Positions 45,174 to 53,986 of a stretch of DNA of 64,000 bases are shown in pieces. Within the stretch, counting starts at the first letter, position 1, and each line of letters opens with the position of its first letter. The stretch spans positions 1 to 64,000 of the forward strand of contig NZ_MOWM01000004.1 in assembly GCF_016082275.1 (NCBI RefSeq). Direction: 5' to 3'. Position numbers and translations under genes: made by a program. This stretch comes from Variovorax sp. E3 (GTDB lineage: Bacteria > Pseudomonadota > Gammaproteobacteria > Burkholderiales > Burkholderiaceae_C). Below the pieces are notes generated by a model. The model was not told where the DNA came from and searched no databases. It saw only the letters and a list, made by a program, of their open reading frames with translations.

Positions 45174-45700
45174 TGCAGCCACCGGGCGTGCCAGCGCCAC
45201 GATGCCTGTGATGCCGCTGCGAGCCATCTTCGCGTAGGGGCAGTAGCGCTCGGTGCTGCGCACCAGTTGCTCGGCAAGGCTTTTTTCGACGCCTGGCAGG
45301 TACACGGCGACGTCGGCCGTGAGCATGAAAAGCCCGTCCATCGGATCGCGCCCGAACACCACGGACACCTCGACACGGGCGCAGACAGCGGAACCCCGCT
45401 GCGCGTTGCCAGCAATACCAGCGCGCCGTGGAAGCATGCCGCGTACGCGGCGGCGAACAACTGCTCCGGGTTGGTGCCGCCACCTTTGCCACCGAGCTCG
45501 TGGGGGAGCCGCAGCGCGATGTCGAGTTCTCCGTCGTCGGAGCGCGCAACGCCCGAGGCGCGCGCGTGCGCCGCTTCGCCACCGGTGACCGTGACCTTGG
45601 TCTCGTAGATCGGCTGGAACTGCGCGCCGTGGTACCGGTCCAGGAGGGTCACCGGCGGCGCGTGCAGCGAGTGCATGAGGGGCGACGGCTTGGTGGGCAT
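45168..45700 (-). pseudogene. OsmC/Ohr-family peroxiredoxin, frameshifted
   Basis: Thiol peroxidase of the Ohr type. The N-terminal part ([40 protein letters not shown] with the first redox Cys) is in one frame, and the C-terminal part ([36 protein letters not shown] with the second Cys) is in another. One base is missing near 45385; restoring it gives a normal 177-residue Ohr. As sequenced the second Cys is lost. It lies 22 bases after the cytochrome c gene, as the last gene of the unit from 48203. Confidence 0.82.
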
Positions 45701-45722
45701 CGTGTGGCGGTTTTCTCGTTGG

Positions 45723-46088
45723 CTATTTAAGCGAGGCCAGATAGGCGATGAGATCCGCGCGCTGCTTCGCATCGTCGAGCCCGGCATAAGGCATCACGTT
45801 GCCCGGCACGGCCTTCTGCGGGTTGGCGATGTAGGCGTCGAGTGTCTTCGCGTCCCACGTGTAGCCCGCGCCTTTCATGGCGCGGCTGAAGCGGAAGCCG
45901 GGGGCACTGCCGGCCAGCCGTCCGTTCACGCCCTGCAGGCTCGGGCCGACGCCGACGCTACCGTCTATCGAATGGCAGGCGGCACACTGGGCGTAGGCCT
46001 GCTTGCCCGCGGCGACGTTCTGCGCACCGGCATGGAAGGCGAGAAGAAGCAAAGTGGGAATGAGCGCAATAGCTCGCAAGGCATTCAT
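45723..46088 (-). CDS. Class I cytochrome c
   Basis: Small periplasmic c-type cytochrome of 121 residues. It has a signal peptide (residues 1-22, ending AFHAGA), the heme attachment motif CAACH and an axial Met in NVMPYAGL, as in mitochondrial-type cytochrome c and c2. It would carry electrons to an oxidase or peroxidase. It is between the YceI gene (45 bases) and the broken osmC. Confidence 0.92.
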   Translation of the reverse strand: MNALRAIALIPTLLLLAFHAGAQNVAAGKQAYAQCAACHSIDGSVGVGPSLQGVNGRLAGSAPGFRFSRAMKGAGYTWDAKTLDAYIANPQKAVPGNVMPYAGLDDAKQRADLIAYLASLK

Positions 46089-46133
46089 CGTCGAGTCCTC
46101 AAGGTGTTTGCAGTTCGAACGCGGCGCTGATGA

Positions 46134-46691
46134 TCAAGCTATGTCCTCGCCGATCTGTGGCAGTGCGGCCATCACGCCGTAGTCGCTGCGACGCAGCGTG
46201 CCGCGAATATCGAAGCCGATCGTGTAGACCTGCTTCACCGGATTGATGCCGGCGCCCACGAAAGTGGCGTCCAGCGTGATCTCGCGCGTCACGCCGTGCA
46301 GCGACAGCTTGCCGCTCACCAGGAAGCGGCGGTGCGCCAGCGACAGCGGCGTGGTCGAGGTAAACGTCATGTCCGGGAAACGTTCCGAATCGAGCCAGTC
46401 CCGGCTTCGCAGTTCGGCGTCAAGCACGCTGCTCGAGGTCGACACGTTCGCGACGGGCACCGACACCGCGAGGACGCCCATGCCAAGTTGCTCCGACGCA
46501 AGGTCGAGTGCGCCAGCGGGGCGCAAAAACTCACCGTAGTACGTTGAAATGCCGAAGTGCGACACGCTGAACAGGACGCGCGTGTGCGCAGGGTCGAGCA
46601 GGTAGCTGCCGCGGCGCACCGCATGCAACTCGGGCGAAGCAACCATCGGTGGTGGGAGGGAGGCGGTATCGGTCATGTCAGCTCTGGGCAT
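46134..46691 (-). CDS. YceI-family protein
   Basis: Lipocalin-like beta-barrel of the YceI family, members of which bind polyisoprenoids such as quinone side chains. The 185-residue product has the family start YLLDPAHTRVLFSVSHFGISTYYGEF, the FPDMTFTST segment and the LSLHGVTREITLDATF motif. No export signal is visible, unlike E. coli YceI, so it is probably cytoplasmic. The start may be 46691 or the ATG at 46676. Pairing with a cytochrome c gene is frequent in proteobacteria. Confidence 0.88.
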   Translation of the reverse strand: MPRADMTDTASLPPPMVASPELHAVRRGSYLLDPAHTRVLFSVSHFGISTYYGEFLRPAGALDLASEQLGMGVLAVSVPVANVSTSSSVLDAELRSRDWLDSERFPDMTFTSTTPLSLAHRRFLVSGKLSLHGVTREITLDATFVGAGINPVKQVYTIGFDIRGTLRRSDYGVMAALPQIGEDIA

Positions 46692-46851
46692 GGGTTCTCA
46701 GGGTCTGCAGCGGTTGCGTGCCGGGCTGGCAGCCGCTGCCGCGGCGGCTCGTGCGACAACCACCGCACGAGAGGGGACGCCCGTTCGAGGGTGGCTTCAT
46801 CGGGGCCGGACGCAGCAGAGGCGCTGGCTTCGGCACGCAGTCAGCAGAAAA

Positions 46852-47607
46852 TCAGCGCGGCGCCTTGGGCAGAGCGAACCAGGCCGCGAAGTCGAGCGCG
46901 CCCAGTCGCGGGCTGGGACCCGGCACGAGGGTGTCGTCCTTCAGCTCGGCGCCGAAGTAGCGTGCGTGAACGTCGGGCACCACGGTGCGCGGGTCGTTCG
47001 TGGCCTTGAGGTAGCGCGCCACGAGGTCCGACAAGCGCACGCGCTCCGGCCCGGCAATCTCGACCACGCCGTTGAGCGGCACGCCCACTGTGAATGCGGC
47101 CACCGCGTCGGCCACGTCGTCCGACGCAATCGGTTGCACGAAAGCGGGCGAGAGGTGCACGTTGTCGCCGTCGGCGCCCGACTGTGCGATCGATCCGAGG
47201 AACTCGAAGAACTGCGTCGAGTGGACGATGGTGTAGGGAATGCCCGCGTCGCGGATGAGTGCTTCCTGTGCGATCTTGCCGCGAAAGTAGCCGCTCTCGC
47301 TCAGCCGGTCGGTGCCGACCACCGACAGAGCGACGTGGTGCCGAACGCCGGCCTTCGCTTCCGCGGCCAGCAGGTTGCGCCCTGAGGTCTGGAAGAACTC
47401 GAGCACAGCCTTGTCCTCGAAAGAGGGCGAGTTGGCCACATCGAGCACAACCTGCGTGCCGGCCATCGCTACGTCCAGGCCTTCACCGGTGATGGTGTTC
47501 ACGCCCGAGGCCGGCGATGCCGCCACGACCTCGTGGCCGGCTTGGCGCAACCTAGTGACGACTTTCGAGCCGATGAGGCCGGAGCCGCCGATGACAACGA
47601 TCTTCAT
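46852..47607 (-). CDS. NmrA-like NAD(P)-binding SDR-family protein
   Basis: Atypical short-chain dehydrogenase/epimerase fold, 251 residues. The N-terminal nucleotide motif is VVIGGSGLIGSKVV, followed by LDVANSP and the active-site-like region YTIVHSTQFFEFLG, with no classical YxxxK. Relatives act as NAD(P)H-quinone reductases or redox sensors. It follows the AhpD-like gene by 27 bases; an oxidoreductase beside a carboxymuconolactone decarboxylase-family gene is the classic ECF41 neighbourhood. Confidence 0.85.
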   Translation of the reverse strand: MKIVVIGGSGLIGSKVVTRLRQAGHEVVAASPASGVNTITGEGLDVAMAGTQVVLDVANSPSFEDKAVLEFFQTSGRNLLAAEAKAGVRHHVALSVVGTDRLSESGYFRGKIAQEALIRDAGIPYTIVHSTQFFEFLGSIAQSGADGDNVHLSPAFVQPIASDDVADAVAAFTVGVPLNGVVEIAGPERVRLSDLVARYLKATNDPRTVVPDVHARYFGAELKDDTLVPGPSPRLGALDFAAWFALPKAPR

Positions 47608-47634
47608 GATGGTTTCCTTCTTTTCAGTGAGGGG

Positions 47635-48114
47635 TCAGGCGAGCTTGGCCTTGTCCAGGCCAAAGATCTTGTCGGACGAGCCCGGCACGGTCTTGAAGGC
47701 GAGGTTCAAGCGGCTCCACGCGTTGGTGGACATCACCAGAAACGTGAGGTCGGAGATTTCCTTTTCCGACAGCTGCGTGCGCACGCGCTCGTAGATGTCG
47801 TCGGGCACACCCTGCTCGGGGAGCTTGGTGAGCACTTCGGTCCAGGTCAGAGCGGCGCGCTCGCGTGGAATGAACAGCGTGGAGTCGCGCCATGCAGCCA
47901 GATGCAACAGGCGCAGCTCGCGCTCGCCCTGAATCTTGGCTTGCTTCACGTGCATGTCGAGGCAGAAGGTGCAGCCGTTGAGCTGCGAGGCGCGAATCGA
48001 CACCAGATTGCGAATCGACTCCTCGATGGTGCCTTCCTTGATGGCGTTGAGAAACTCAACGAACTTCTTGAAAATCACGGGAGATTGCTCGGTGTATTTG
48101 ACGCGTTGGGTCAT
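47635..48114 (-). CDS. AhpD-like carboxymuconolactone decarboxylase-family protein
   Basis: A 159-residue paralogue of the gene at 35438. QLNGCTFCLDMHVKQAK carries the AhpD-type CxxC and His, so it is probably an alkylhydroperoxidase or a disulfide relay. I chose the ATG at 48114 because AAGGA precedes it and the class A promoter at 48203 would start the transcript about 80 bases upstream. It leads the unit AhpD-NmrA-YceI-cytochrome c-OsmC. Confidence 0.9.
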   Translation of the reverse strand: MTQRVKYTEQSPVIFKKFVEFLNAIKEGTIEESIRNLVSIRASQLNGCTFCLDMHVKQAKIQGERELRLLHLAAWRDSTLFIPRERAALTWTEVLTKLPEQGVPDDIYERVRTQLSEKEISDLTFLVMSTNAWSRLNLAFKTVPGSSDKIFGLDKAKLA

Positions 48115-48202
48115 GAGTTGGTCCTTGGAGAGGAAGTGGCGGAGGCCTGGGTTCGGGGCGCCCGGTGTACCGGCTAGCGAGAATTCGCGAGAGAGGCACT
48201 TT

Positions 48203-48274
48203 GATCGTAGGTTTGGCACCGGGCGGGCGGAAGGCATGCGCGCGGCCGCACGATGTTGAGCGATTCGCACCAAT
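48203..48274 (-). promoter_or_regulatory. Class A promoter A2 (AhpD-NmrA-YceI-cytochrome-OsmC unit)
   Basis: Plus-strand order: GATCGTAGG (48203-48211), 17 bases, GGAAGG (48229-48234), 20 bases, GTTG-N9-CACCAAT (48255-48274). All spacers equal those of A1. It lies between the bestrophin stop codon and the AhpD-like gene. Confidence 0.8.
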
Positions 48275-48291
48275 CGGTGGTGCGCACTGAC

Positions 48292-49299
48292 TCAAAGAAT
48301 GATCTCGTTCTCCGGCTCAGGCAGGGCTGGCAGGTCGGACTCGCCGATGAATGCCTTCAGCTCGCGTTCGATGGTTGTCGCGATGAGCGTGATCGGCACG
48401 TCGTTGGCGCTCCCCTCGAACGGGTTCTCGGTACTCTCGCCGACCTGCTCCAGCGAGGTGTACATCCACGAGATCGTCGCGCTGAACGGAATCACCAGCC
48501 ATACCATGCCGCCCTGCATCAGCCCGCTGATACCTTCGTTGAGTTTGTCGAATTCCTTCAGCAAGCCGAAGGGCAGAAGAATGCAGAAGGCCCAAACGAA
48601 CAGTGTGTTGATGACGGCGTATTGCCTTGGGTACGGGAAATTCTTCAGGCGTTCCGCGCGACCCTGCTGGTCGATGAAATCCTTCAGCGGCTTGTTGAGC
48701 TCGATGTAGGCCGTGAGCGAGATGGCGTCCTCGTCGAGCAGGCGCTTCAACGCGCGGCTCTGGAGCCAGAGCACTTGCATGGCCTTGTCCCGAACCGAAT
48801 CGACCTGGCTGCGTTCTTCCGCCGAGAGGTGCTTGCGCAGCTCGTCGCCCAGCGGCGTCTCGCGCTCGGCGATGCGGTAGAGGTTGCGGTACTCCGCGTT
48901 CGATGCTTTCTCCATCGTCTCCCACGGCCTCGGGCTGCGCAGCTCGTAGCGCAGGCAGGTAAGCCACGCCACGTGGCGCGCGATCAGTTCGCGGGCATCG
49001 CCGGGGCGTTGCACGAAGCCGCGCACGCTGGTGCCCCAGAACCGGCTGCTGCCGAGGATCGAGGTCCAGAGATGCTGCGCTTCGACGGTGCGGTTGTAGG
49101 TCTGTACATTCTTGAAGCCGACGATGAACGAGGTCGCCGTGCCAAGAAGGCCTACTACCGTCAACGGAATGGTGAGCCATCGCATGCCGAGCACCTGGTA
49201 GAGAACAACAGGCAGCATGCCGACCGCAAGAAGAAGGTAGATCTGGCGCCTTGTCCAGACGATGAATTCGGTGACTTTGTAGGTTTTACCTAGGTGCAT
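48292..49299 (-). CDS. Bestrophin-family ion channel
   Basis: Membrane protein of 335 residues of the bestrophin-like (UPF0187/YneE) family, pentameric anion or cation channels. Two N-terminal hydrophobic helices (VGMLPVVLYQVLG, TIPLTVVGLLGTATSFIVGF) are followed by the family segment NVQTYNRTVEAQHLWTSIL and a C-terminal membrane pair ending in MVWLVIPFSATISWMYTSLEQVGE with ENPFEG. It may be co-transcribed after the peroxiredoxin gene (97 bases away). A link to redox stress is suggested only by context. Confidence 0.88.
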   Translation of the reverse strand: MHLGKTYKVTEFIVWTRRQIYLLLAVGMLPVVLYQVLGMRWLTIPLTVVGLLGTATSFIVGFKNVQTYNRTVEAQHLWTSILGSSRFWGTSVRGFVQRPGDARELIARHVAWLTCLRYELRSPRPWETMEKASNAEYRNLYRIAERETPLGDELRKHLSAEERSQVDSVRDKAMQVLWLQSRALKRLLDEDAISLTAYIELNKPLKDFIDQQGRAERLKNFPYPRQYAVINTLFVWAFCILLPFGLLKEFDKLNEGISGLMQGGMVWLVIPFSATISWMYTSLEQVGESTENPFEGSANDVPITLIATTIERELKAFIGESDLPALPEPENEIIL

Positions 49300-49396
49300 G
49301 GTGGCTCTCCCGGGAATGGGCAAGCGCGGGCCGCAGGTGCCAGATGGCCCCGCGCCCGCGACGCATGGGCTGGATGGAAGGGGGCGTATGCGACGG

Positions 49397-49993
49397 CTAG
49401 ACCTGCATCCGCAGCGCTTCAATGGCAGCGAGGACCTCGAGCGGCTCCGCGCGCATGCGCGCGTCTTCCTCGATCAGCGAGAAGCGGATGGCGCCCGTGT
49501 TGTCGATCACGTAGGTCGCGGGCACCGGCAGTACCCACTGCCCGTTGCCGTTGAGCACGGGAATGTCGGTGCCGACGGAGCCGTAGTAATCGACCACGTC
49601 AGGATGCAGCGTGTAGGCCAGTCCGAAGCCGTTGGCCGCTTCGAGCTCGCAGTCGCTCAGAACCGTGAACTCGAGCGCGTTCTTCTGTGCCGTGTCCGAT
49701 GAGTTTTCAGGCGTCTGCGGCGAAATGGCCAGCAGCGTGGCGCCCAGGCGCTCGAGTTCGGCCACCTTCAACTGCCACGCCCGCAATTGCAGGTTGCAGT
49801 AGCTGCACCAGCCACCGCGGTAGAAGACGATCACCAGGGGGCCACGCCGCCAGACGTCCGACAGACGCACCCGTTGGCCCATTGCATCAGGCAGGGTCAC
49901 GTCGGGTGCCGGGTCGCCAACACGCCTTGCGCGAGCTGCGATGCCGGTGGCGTCGAATACGTCGTCGGCCTCCGTGGGCGTGACTGCGCTCAT
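49397..49993 (-). CDS. Peroxiredoxin-like (AhpC/TSA, thioredoxin-fold) protein
   Basis: A 198-residue thioredoxin-fold protein of the AhpC/TSA family. The active-site loop is YRGGWCSYCNLQLRAWQ, with a CxxC in place of the lone peroxidatic Cys of typical peroxiredoxins, a form common in this subfamily. VLSDCELEAANGFGL continues the fold. Its start overlaps the small membrane protein gene by 4 bases. It would reduce peroxides or disulfides in the cytoplasm. Confidence 0.9.
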   Translation of the reverse strand: MSAVTPTEADDVFDATGIAARARRVGDPAPDVTLPDAMGQRVRLSDVWRRGPLVIVFYRGGWCSYCNLQLRAWQLKVAELERLGATLLAISPQTPENSSDTAQKNALEFTVLSDCELEAANGFGLAYTLHPDVVDYYGSVGTDIPVLNGNGQWVLPVPATYVIDNTGAIRFSLIEEDARMRAEPLEVLAAIEALRMQV

Positions 49994-50232
49994 CGCTGCC
50001 CCTTTTCGGGCCCATGCCCAATACCGAGGGCAACGCCGAGCGCGCTGCAGAAGACGCCGATTGCATCGCCGGGCGCTTCCTGCAGCGCTTCGGAGGCGGC
50101 GACTACAGAGCCAGCAGCAGCTGCGGCGATCACGACAGCTGTGCTTGCGATGGTCTGCAGCCGGTACCGCCAGTTTCCTCGTTCGGTGTGCGCTCTGGTG
50201 GGCGGTGTTGATGTCTGTCGGGGGGATGTCAT
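49990..50232 (-). CDS. Small single-pass membrane protein of unknown function
   Basis: An 80-residue protein with one strongly hydrophobic segment (IASTAVVIAAAAAGSVVAA) in the middle. I do not recognise a family. GGAGA lies 7 bases before the ATG at 50232, and the 4-base overlap with the peroxiredoxin gene supports translation. It is the first gene after the class A promoter at 50287. Alternatively it is a leader for translational coupling. Confidence 0.6.
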   Translation of the reverse strand: MTSPRQTSTPPTRAHTERGNWRYRLQTIASTAVVIAAAAAGSVVAASEALQEAPGDAIGVFCSALGVALGIGHGPEKGQR

Positions 50233-50286
50233 GGCGGGTCTCCTGGAGCGATGGATCGCCGTCGGCGGCATCGGCGGCGGCCCGTC

Positions 50287-50358
50287 AAGCGTAGTGAGTG
50301 CCGCGCGGCGCCGGTAGGCCGGCAGGGGGGACCACGGTGTTGCTCCGCGAGCACCAAT
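50287..50358 (-). promoter_or_regulatory. Class A promoter A3 (small protein-peroxiredoxin unit)
   Basis: Plus-strand order: AAGCGTAGT (50287-50295, a weaker -10), 17 bases, GGTAGG (50313-50318), 20 bases, GTTG-N9-CACCAAT (50339-50358). The operator is perfect and the spacers are invariant. Confidence 0.75.
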
Positions 50359-50392
50359 GCATTGCAGGTTGCTCCGAACTGTGCGCCTTGGC

Positions 50393-51211
50393 TCAGTGGC
50401 GTGGCGCCTTCGCGTCGGCCGCCTCGACGATGAGGCGACTTACCGGGTTCGGGTTGGACACCATGACCACGTGCGAAGCGCCCTTGACCACCACCGTCTT
50501 CATCGACTTCGCGCGGTCGGCCATGAACGACAGCGCGGCTGGCGGGATGTTCTTGTCGCGGTCACCGTAGATGAACCACGACGGCACGGTCTTCCATGCC
50601 GCAGCGGTCGCCGGCTCTCCCAGTGCGCCCTCGGTGATAGGCCGCTGAGCCACCGCCATCAGGAGTGCTGCGCCGGGCGCGACGTCGGCGGCGAACTGGC
50701 TGGGGAACTTGTCTTGCTGGATGTAGAGGTCTTTGCCGCCGTCTGCCAAGGTCACGGGCGGCGCGAGCGTGGGCCCGAGCGTGCTGCCCGGGAACTTGCC
50801 CGAGAGGTCGGCCGCCGATTCGCCCGGCTCAGGTGCGAACGCCGCCACGAAGACCAGCGCCTTGACGTTGGGCTGGTCTTGCGCGGCGGCGGAGATCACC
50901 GAGCCGCCGTAGGAGTGCCCGACCAGCACGACCGGCCCCTTGATCGAGCCTACGACGCCGGAGACATAGGCCGCGTCGGATTTCACACCACGCAGCGGGT
51001 TGGCTACCGCGATGACCGGAAAGCTGCGGGCCCGCAGGTTGCGCACCACGCCGTCCCAACTGGCTGACTCGGCGAAGGCGCCGTGGACCAGCACGACCGT
51101 GGGCCGCTGTGGGGACGTGGCTTGCGTGGCCGCGGTGGCAGGGGTGGCGAGGTGCATTGCCATGAGGCCGACGGCCACGAAGCCGCGTGCGAGTTGCGAG
51201 AGTTTCTTCAT
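50393..51211 (-). CDS. Exported alpha/beta hydrolase
   Basis: Salicylate-esterase/pyrethroid-hydrolase-like alpha/beta hydrolase of 272 residues. A signal peptide (residues 1-27, ending PATAA) directs it to the periplasm. Catalytic features: VVLVHGAFAES (oxyanion hole), VGHSYGGSV (nucleophile Ser), YGDRDKNIPP (acid) and KGASHVVM (His). I chose the ATG at 51211 to retain the signal. It lies after a short ORF downstream of promoter A4. Confidence 0.88.
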   Translation of the reverse strand: MKKLSQLARGFVAVGLMAMHLATPATAATQATSPQRPTVVLVHGAFAESASWDGVVRNLRARSFPVIAVANPLRGVKSDAAYVSGVVGSIKGPVVLVGHSYGGSVISAAAQDQPNVKALVFVAAFAPEPGESAADLSGKFPGSTLGPTLAPPVTLADGGKDLYIQQDKFPSQFAADVAPGAALLMAVAQRPITEGALGEPATAAAWKTVPSWFIYGDRDKNIPPAALSFMADRAKSMKTVVVKGASHVVMVSNPNPVSRLIVEAADAKAPRH

Positions 51212-51340
51212 CTTGATTCCTTGGGTTGGGTGGCCTGGGAAGGTGCTTCGCACTTGGTGCGAAGCCGGTCTTGAGCGAAGGCGTAGGCGCGTCGCCTTCG
51301 CTTGTCCTGAAGGTTGTGAGGTCGTTGGCGGGCGCGCTGA

Positions 51341-51607
51341 TCAGCACGCAGCGGCATCTTTCGTGTGCGTGTTCGCGCACACCCGCTTCATCGGCGCGGG
51401 TTGCGAGCCGGCGGCCGAGCAAATATCCTGAGGCGGGGCGGGCACCGATGTCGCCGCCGTGGCCAATTTCAGTTCGGCAGCGGCGGTCGCGCCGCCCGCG
51501 ATGGCGGTGGCGGCGGCCACGGTCACCAGGCACACGCTCATGTAGCCCCATGCAACGCGAGGTCCATGGCGGACGGTGTCGGCGATGCCGCCGGGAGGAG
51601 AGTGCAA
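51341..51607 (-). CDS. Possible small exported or membrane protein
   Basis: An 88-residue reading frame with a hydrophobic segment (MSVCLVTVAAATAIAGGATAAA) and four cysteines in total, three of them spread over its C-terminal third. The far end of the frame uses a TTG start; the ATG at 51541 (66 residues) is the more likely start and would put the hydrophobic part at the N-terminus like a signal peptide. No family recognised. It lies directly downstream of promoter A4 and upstream of the exported hydrolase. Confidence 0.4.
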   Translation of the reverse strand: MHSPPGGIADTVRHGPRVAWGYMSVCLVTVAAATAIAGGATAAAELKLATAATSVPAPPQDICSAAGSQPAPMKRVCANTHTKDAAAC

Positions 51608-51693
51608 TGTGTCATGGAGGGTCCCGATAAGGCCCCAGGGCCTTCACCCCAGGGCGACTGGGGCGCCGGTCCGCGAATATCGCGAGACGGATC

Positions 51694-51765
51694 GATGCTA
51701 GGTTTGGCTTCCCTGTGCGGGTAGCCCTGCGCGAGGTACGTCGGTGTTGCACGCGCGGCATCAAT
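51694..51765 (-). promoter_or_regulatory. Class A promoter A4 (small protein-alpha/beta hydrolase unit)
   Basis: Plus-strand order: GATGCTAGG (51694-51702), 17 bases, GGTAGC (51720-51725), 20 bases, GTTG-N9-CATCAAT (51746-51765). One operator mismatch (CATCAAT); spacers invariant. Confidence 0.72.
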
Positions 51766-51796
51766 GCCGGCGCTCACACAGCTGCATGCGAAGGCC

Positions 51797-52054
51797 TCAC
51801 ACAAGCGTCTTGTCGATGTAGCACCAGCGCCAGTCTTCGCCGGGCTCCGCGGACCGCACGACAGCGTGGCCCGTCGCATGGAAGTGGCCGGTGGCGTGCT
51901 TGTGCTCCGAAGAGTCGCAGCAGCCCACATGGCCGCATGCGAGGCACATGCGCAGGTGCACCCAGCGGCCACCCGTTCGCAAGCAGTCCTCGCAGCCCGC
52001 GGCCGAGGGCTGGACCTCCTGGATCTGGTCGAGATGCGTGCAGTTCGTGGTCAT
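51797..52054 (-). CDS. UBP-type zinc-finger domain protein
   Basis: An 85-residue stand-alone ZnF-UBP domain. Zinc ligands are visible: CEDCLRTGG, LRMCLACGHVGCCDSSEHKHATGHFHATGH with the Cys and His pattern of the fold, then GEDWRWCYID. In eukaryotes this domain binds the ubiquitin C-terminus; in bacteria the role is unknown and may be binding of a free C-terminal Gly peptide. It follows the ETF-quinone oxidoreductase gene by 55 bases and is probably co-transcribed from A5. Confidence 0.88.
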   Translation of the reverse strand: MTTNCTHLDQIQEVQPSAAGCEDCLRTGGRWVHLRMCLACGHVGCCDSSEHKHATGHFHATGHAVVRSAEPGEDWRWCYIDKTLV

Positions 52055-52109
52055 TCGTTGTCTCCGTGCGGCGCTGCCGCGTGGTGGGGGGAAGGAAAGC
52101 GGTTCATGG

Positions 52110-53783
52110 CTACATCGCGGTGTAGTTGGGTCCATCGCCGCCTTGCGGCGCGGTCCACACGATGTTCTGAGTCGGGTCTTTGATGTCGCAGGTCTTGCAG
52201 TGCACACAGTTCTGCGCGTTGATCTGCAGGTAGTCCTGGCCCTTGTCGTTCTTGAGGAATTCGTACACGCCCGCCGGGCAGTAGCGGCTCTCAGGTCCCG
52301 CATAGGTGCGCAGATTGAGCGCTACGGGCACGGCCGCGTCACGCAGCGTGAGATGAACCGGCTGGTCTTCGGCGTGGTGCGTGTTGCTCAGGTAGATCGA
52401 ACTCGCCCGATCGAACGAGAGCTTGCCGTCGGGCTTCGGGTAGGCGATGGGCTCGCACAGGTGGGCGGGATGCAAGGCCGCATGGTCCGGGGTCCGCCCG
52501 TGCAGCGTCCACGGCGGCGTGCGCAGGCCCAGGCGTGGCATGAGCCATTGCTCGATGCCCGTCATCAACGTGCCGACCACGCTGCCTCGCTTGAACCAGA
52601 GTTTGAAGTTGCGCGACTCTTGCAGCTCGGCATGCAGCCAGCTGCCTGCGAAGGCCTGCGGATAGGCTGCGAGTTCATCGCGCGCGCGCCCCGCGCGCAG
52701 CGCGTCGCACACGGCTTCGGCCACCAGCATGCCGGTCTTGATGGCCGCATGACTGCCCTTGATGCGGGCCGCGTTCAGGTAGCCCGCGTCGCACCCCACC
52801 AGTGCGCCACCAGGAAACACCGTTTTCGGCAAACTCTGCGGCAGGCCGTTGTTGATAGCTCGCGCGCCGTAGCCGATGCGCGTGCCGCCTTCGATGTGTG
52901 CGCGCACCGTGGGATGGGTCTTCCAGCGCTGAAATTCCTCGTAGGGGCTGAGCCAGGGGTTGCGGTAGTCGAGCCCAACGACGAAACCCAGCGACACGCG
53001 GTTTCCCTCGTGGTGGTAGATGAAGCCGCCGCCGAAGGCGTCGTCAGCCATTGGCCAGCCGGCCGTATGCACTACCAGGCCTGGTTTGGCTTGCGACGCA
53101 TCGACGGTCCACGTTTCTTTCAAACCGATGGAATAGCTGGCGGGGTCGCGCCCTTCGGCAAGGGCGAAGCGCTCGATCAGCGTGCGCCCGAGCTGCCCGC
53201 GAGCGCCTTCCGCGAAGACGGTGTATTTGCCGCGCAACTCGACGCCTGGTTGGTAGGCTGCGGTCCGCTCGCCGTTGCGCGCGATGCCCATGTCGCCTGT
53301 GGCCACGCCGGCGACGCGGTTCCCGCTGTCGAACACGACTTGCGTGGCGGCGAAGCCCGAAAAAATCTCGACGCCCAACTCTTGCGCATGTTGCGCGAGC
53401 CACTTCACCACATTGCCGAGGCTGATGACGTAGTTCCCATGGTTGCGAAAGCACCCGGGCACCAGGAAGTTGGGTGTGCGCCATGCGCGCCGCTCGCCAA
53501 GAAACAGGAATGCGTCGGCAGTCACGGGCTGATCGAGCGGCACGCCGAGCTCCTTCCATGTGGGCAACAGTTCTTCGAGTGCCCGTGGGTCCATCACCGC
53601 GCCCGAGAGAATGTGTGCGCCTGGTTCGCTGCCTTTTTCGACCACCGCAACCGCAGCCCCCGGGTTCAGCTGTTTGGTGCGGATGGCGGCGGCCAAGCCC
53701 GCGGGACCGCATCCCACGATCACGAGGTCGTAGTCGAACTTTTCGCGTTCGACGGCGAAGGAGGGCGGGAGGGGGCTGGTCAT
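52110..53783 (-). CDS. Electron-transfer flavoprotein-ubiquinone oxidoreductase
   Basis: Passes electrons from ETF (fatty and amino-acid dehydrogenases) to the quinone pool at the inner membrane. The 557-residue protein has the FAD motif VIVGCGPAGLAAAIR, the ETF-QO segment EKGSEPGAHILSGAVMDP, the membrane or quinone region, and the C-terminal 4Fe-4S ligands RYCPAGVYEF and NCVHCKTCDI. I chose the ATG at 53783, where the conserved fold starts; promoter A5 would then leave a leader of about 200 bases. The electron donors etfA and etfB are not in the window. Confidence 0.93.
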   Translation of the reverse strand: MTSPLPPSFAVEREKFDYDLVIVGCGPAGLAAAIRTKQLNPGAAVAVVEKGSEPGAHILSGAVMDPRALEELLPTWKELGVPLDQPVTADAFLFLGERRAWRTPNFLVPGCFRNHGNYVISLGNVVKWLAQHAQELGVEIFSGFAATQVVFDSGNRVAGVATGDMGIARNGERTAAYQPGVELRGKYTVFAEGARGQLGRTLIERFALAEGRDPASYSIGLKETWTVDASQAKPGLVVHTAGWPMADDAFGGGFIYHHEGNRVSLGFVVGLDYRNPWLSPYEEFQRWKTHPTVRAHIEGGTRIGYGARAINNGLPQSLPKTVFPGGALVGCDAGYLNAARIKGSHAAIKTGMLVAEAVCDALRAGRARDELAAYPQAFAGSWLHAELQESRNFKLWFKRGSVVGTLMTGIEQWLMPRLGLRTPPWTLHGRTPDHAALHPAHLCEPIAYPKPDGKLSFDRASSIYLSNTHHAEDQPVHLTLRDAAVPVALNLRTYAGPESRYCPAGVYEFLKNDKGQDYLQINAQNCVHCKTCDIKDPTQNIVWTAPQGGDGPNYTAM

Positions 53784-53986
53784 GCGACGTTCCGTGTCCG
53801 TTGGAGGGGGCGCCTTCCGCCCGTCGCATTGCCGTGTTGCTGATCGGATTTGCGCGGGGGTTCCGCGCCGACGTGAGTTCGTCCCGTGCACGAACGGATG
53901 GAAAGTGCACGCCTCATTACAGCCGCCTCGGCAAACTGACACCCGTCATCTTCGTTGCGGCGGGCGGAAGGCAAAAATCTGAAGCT

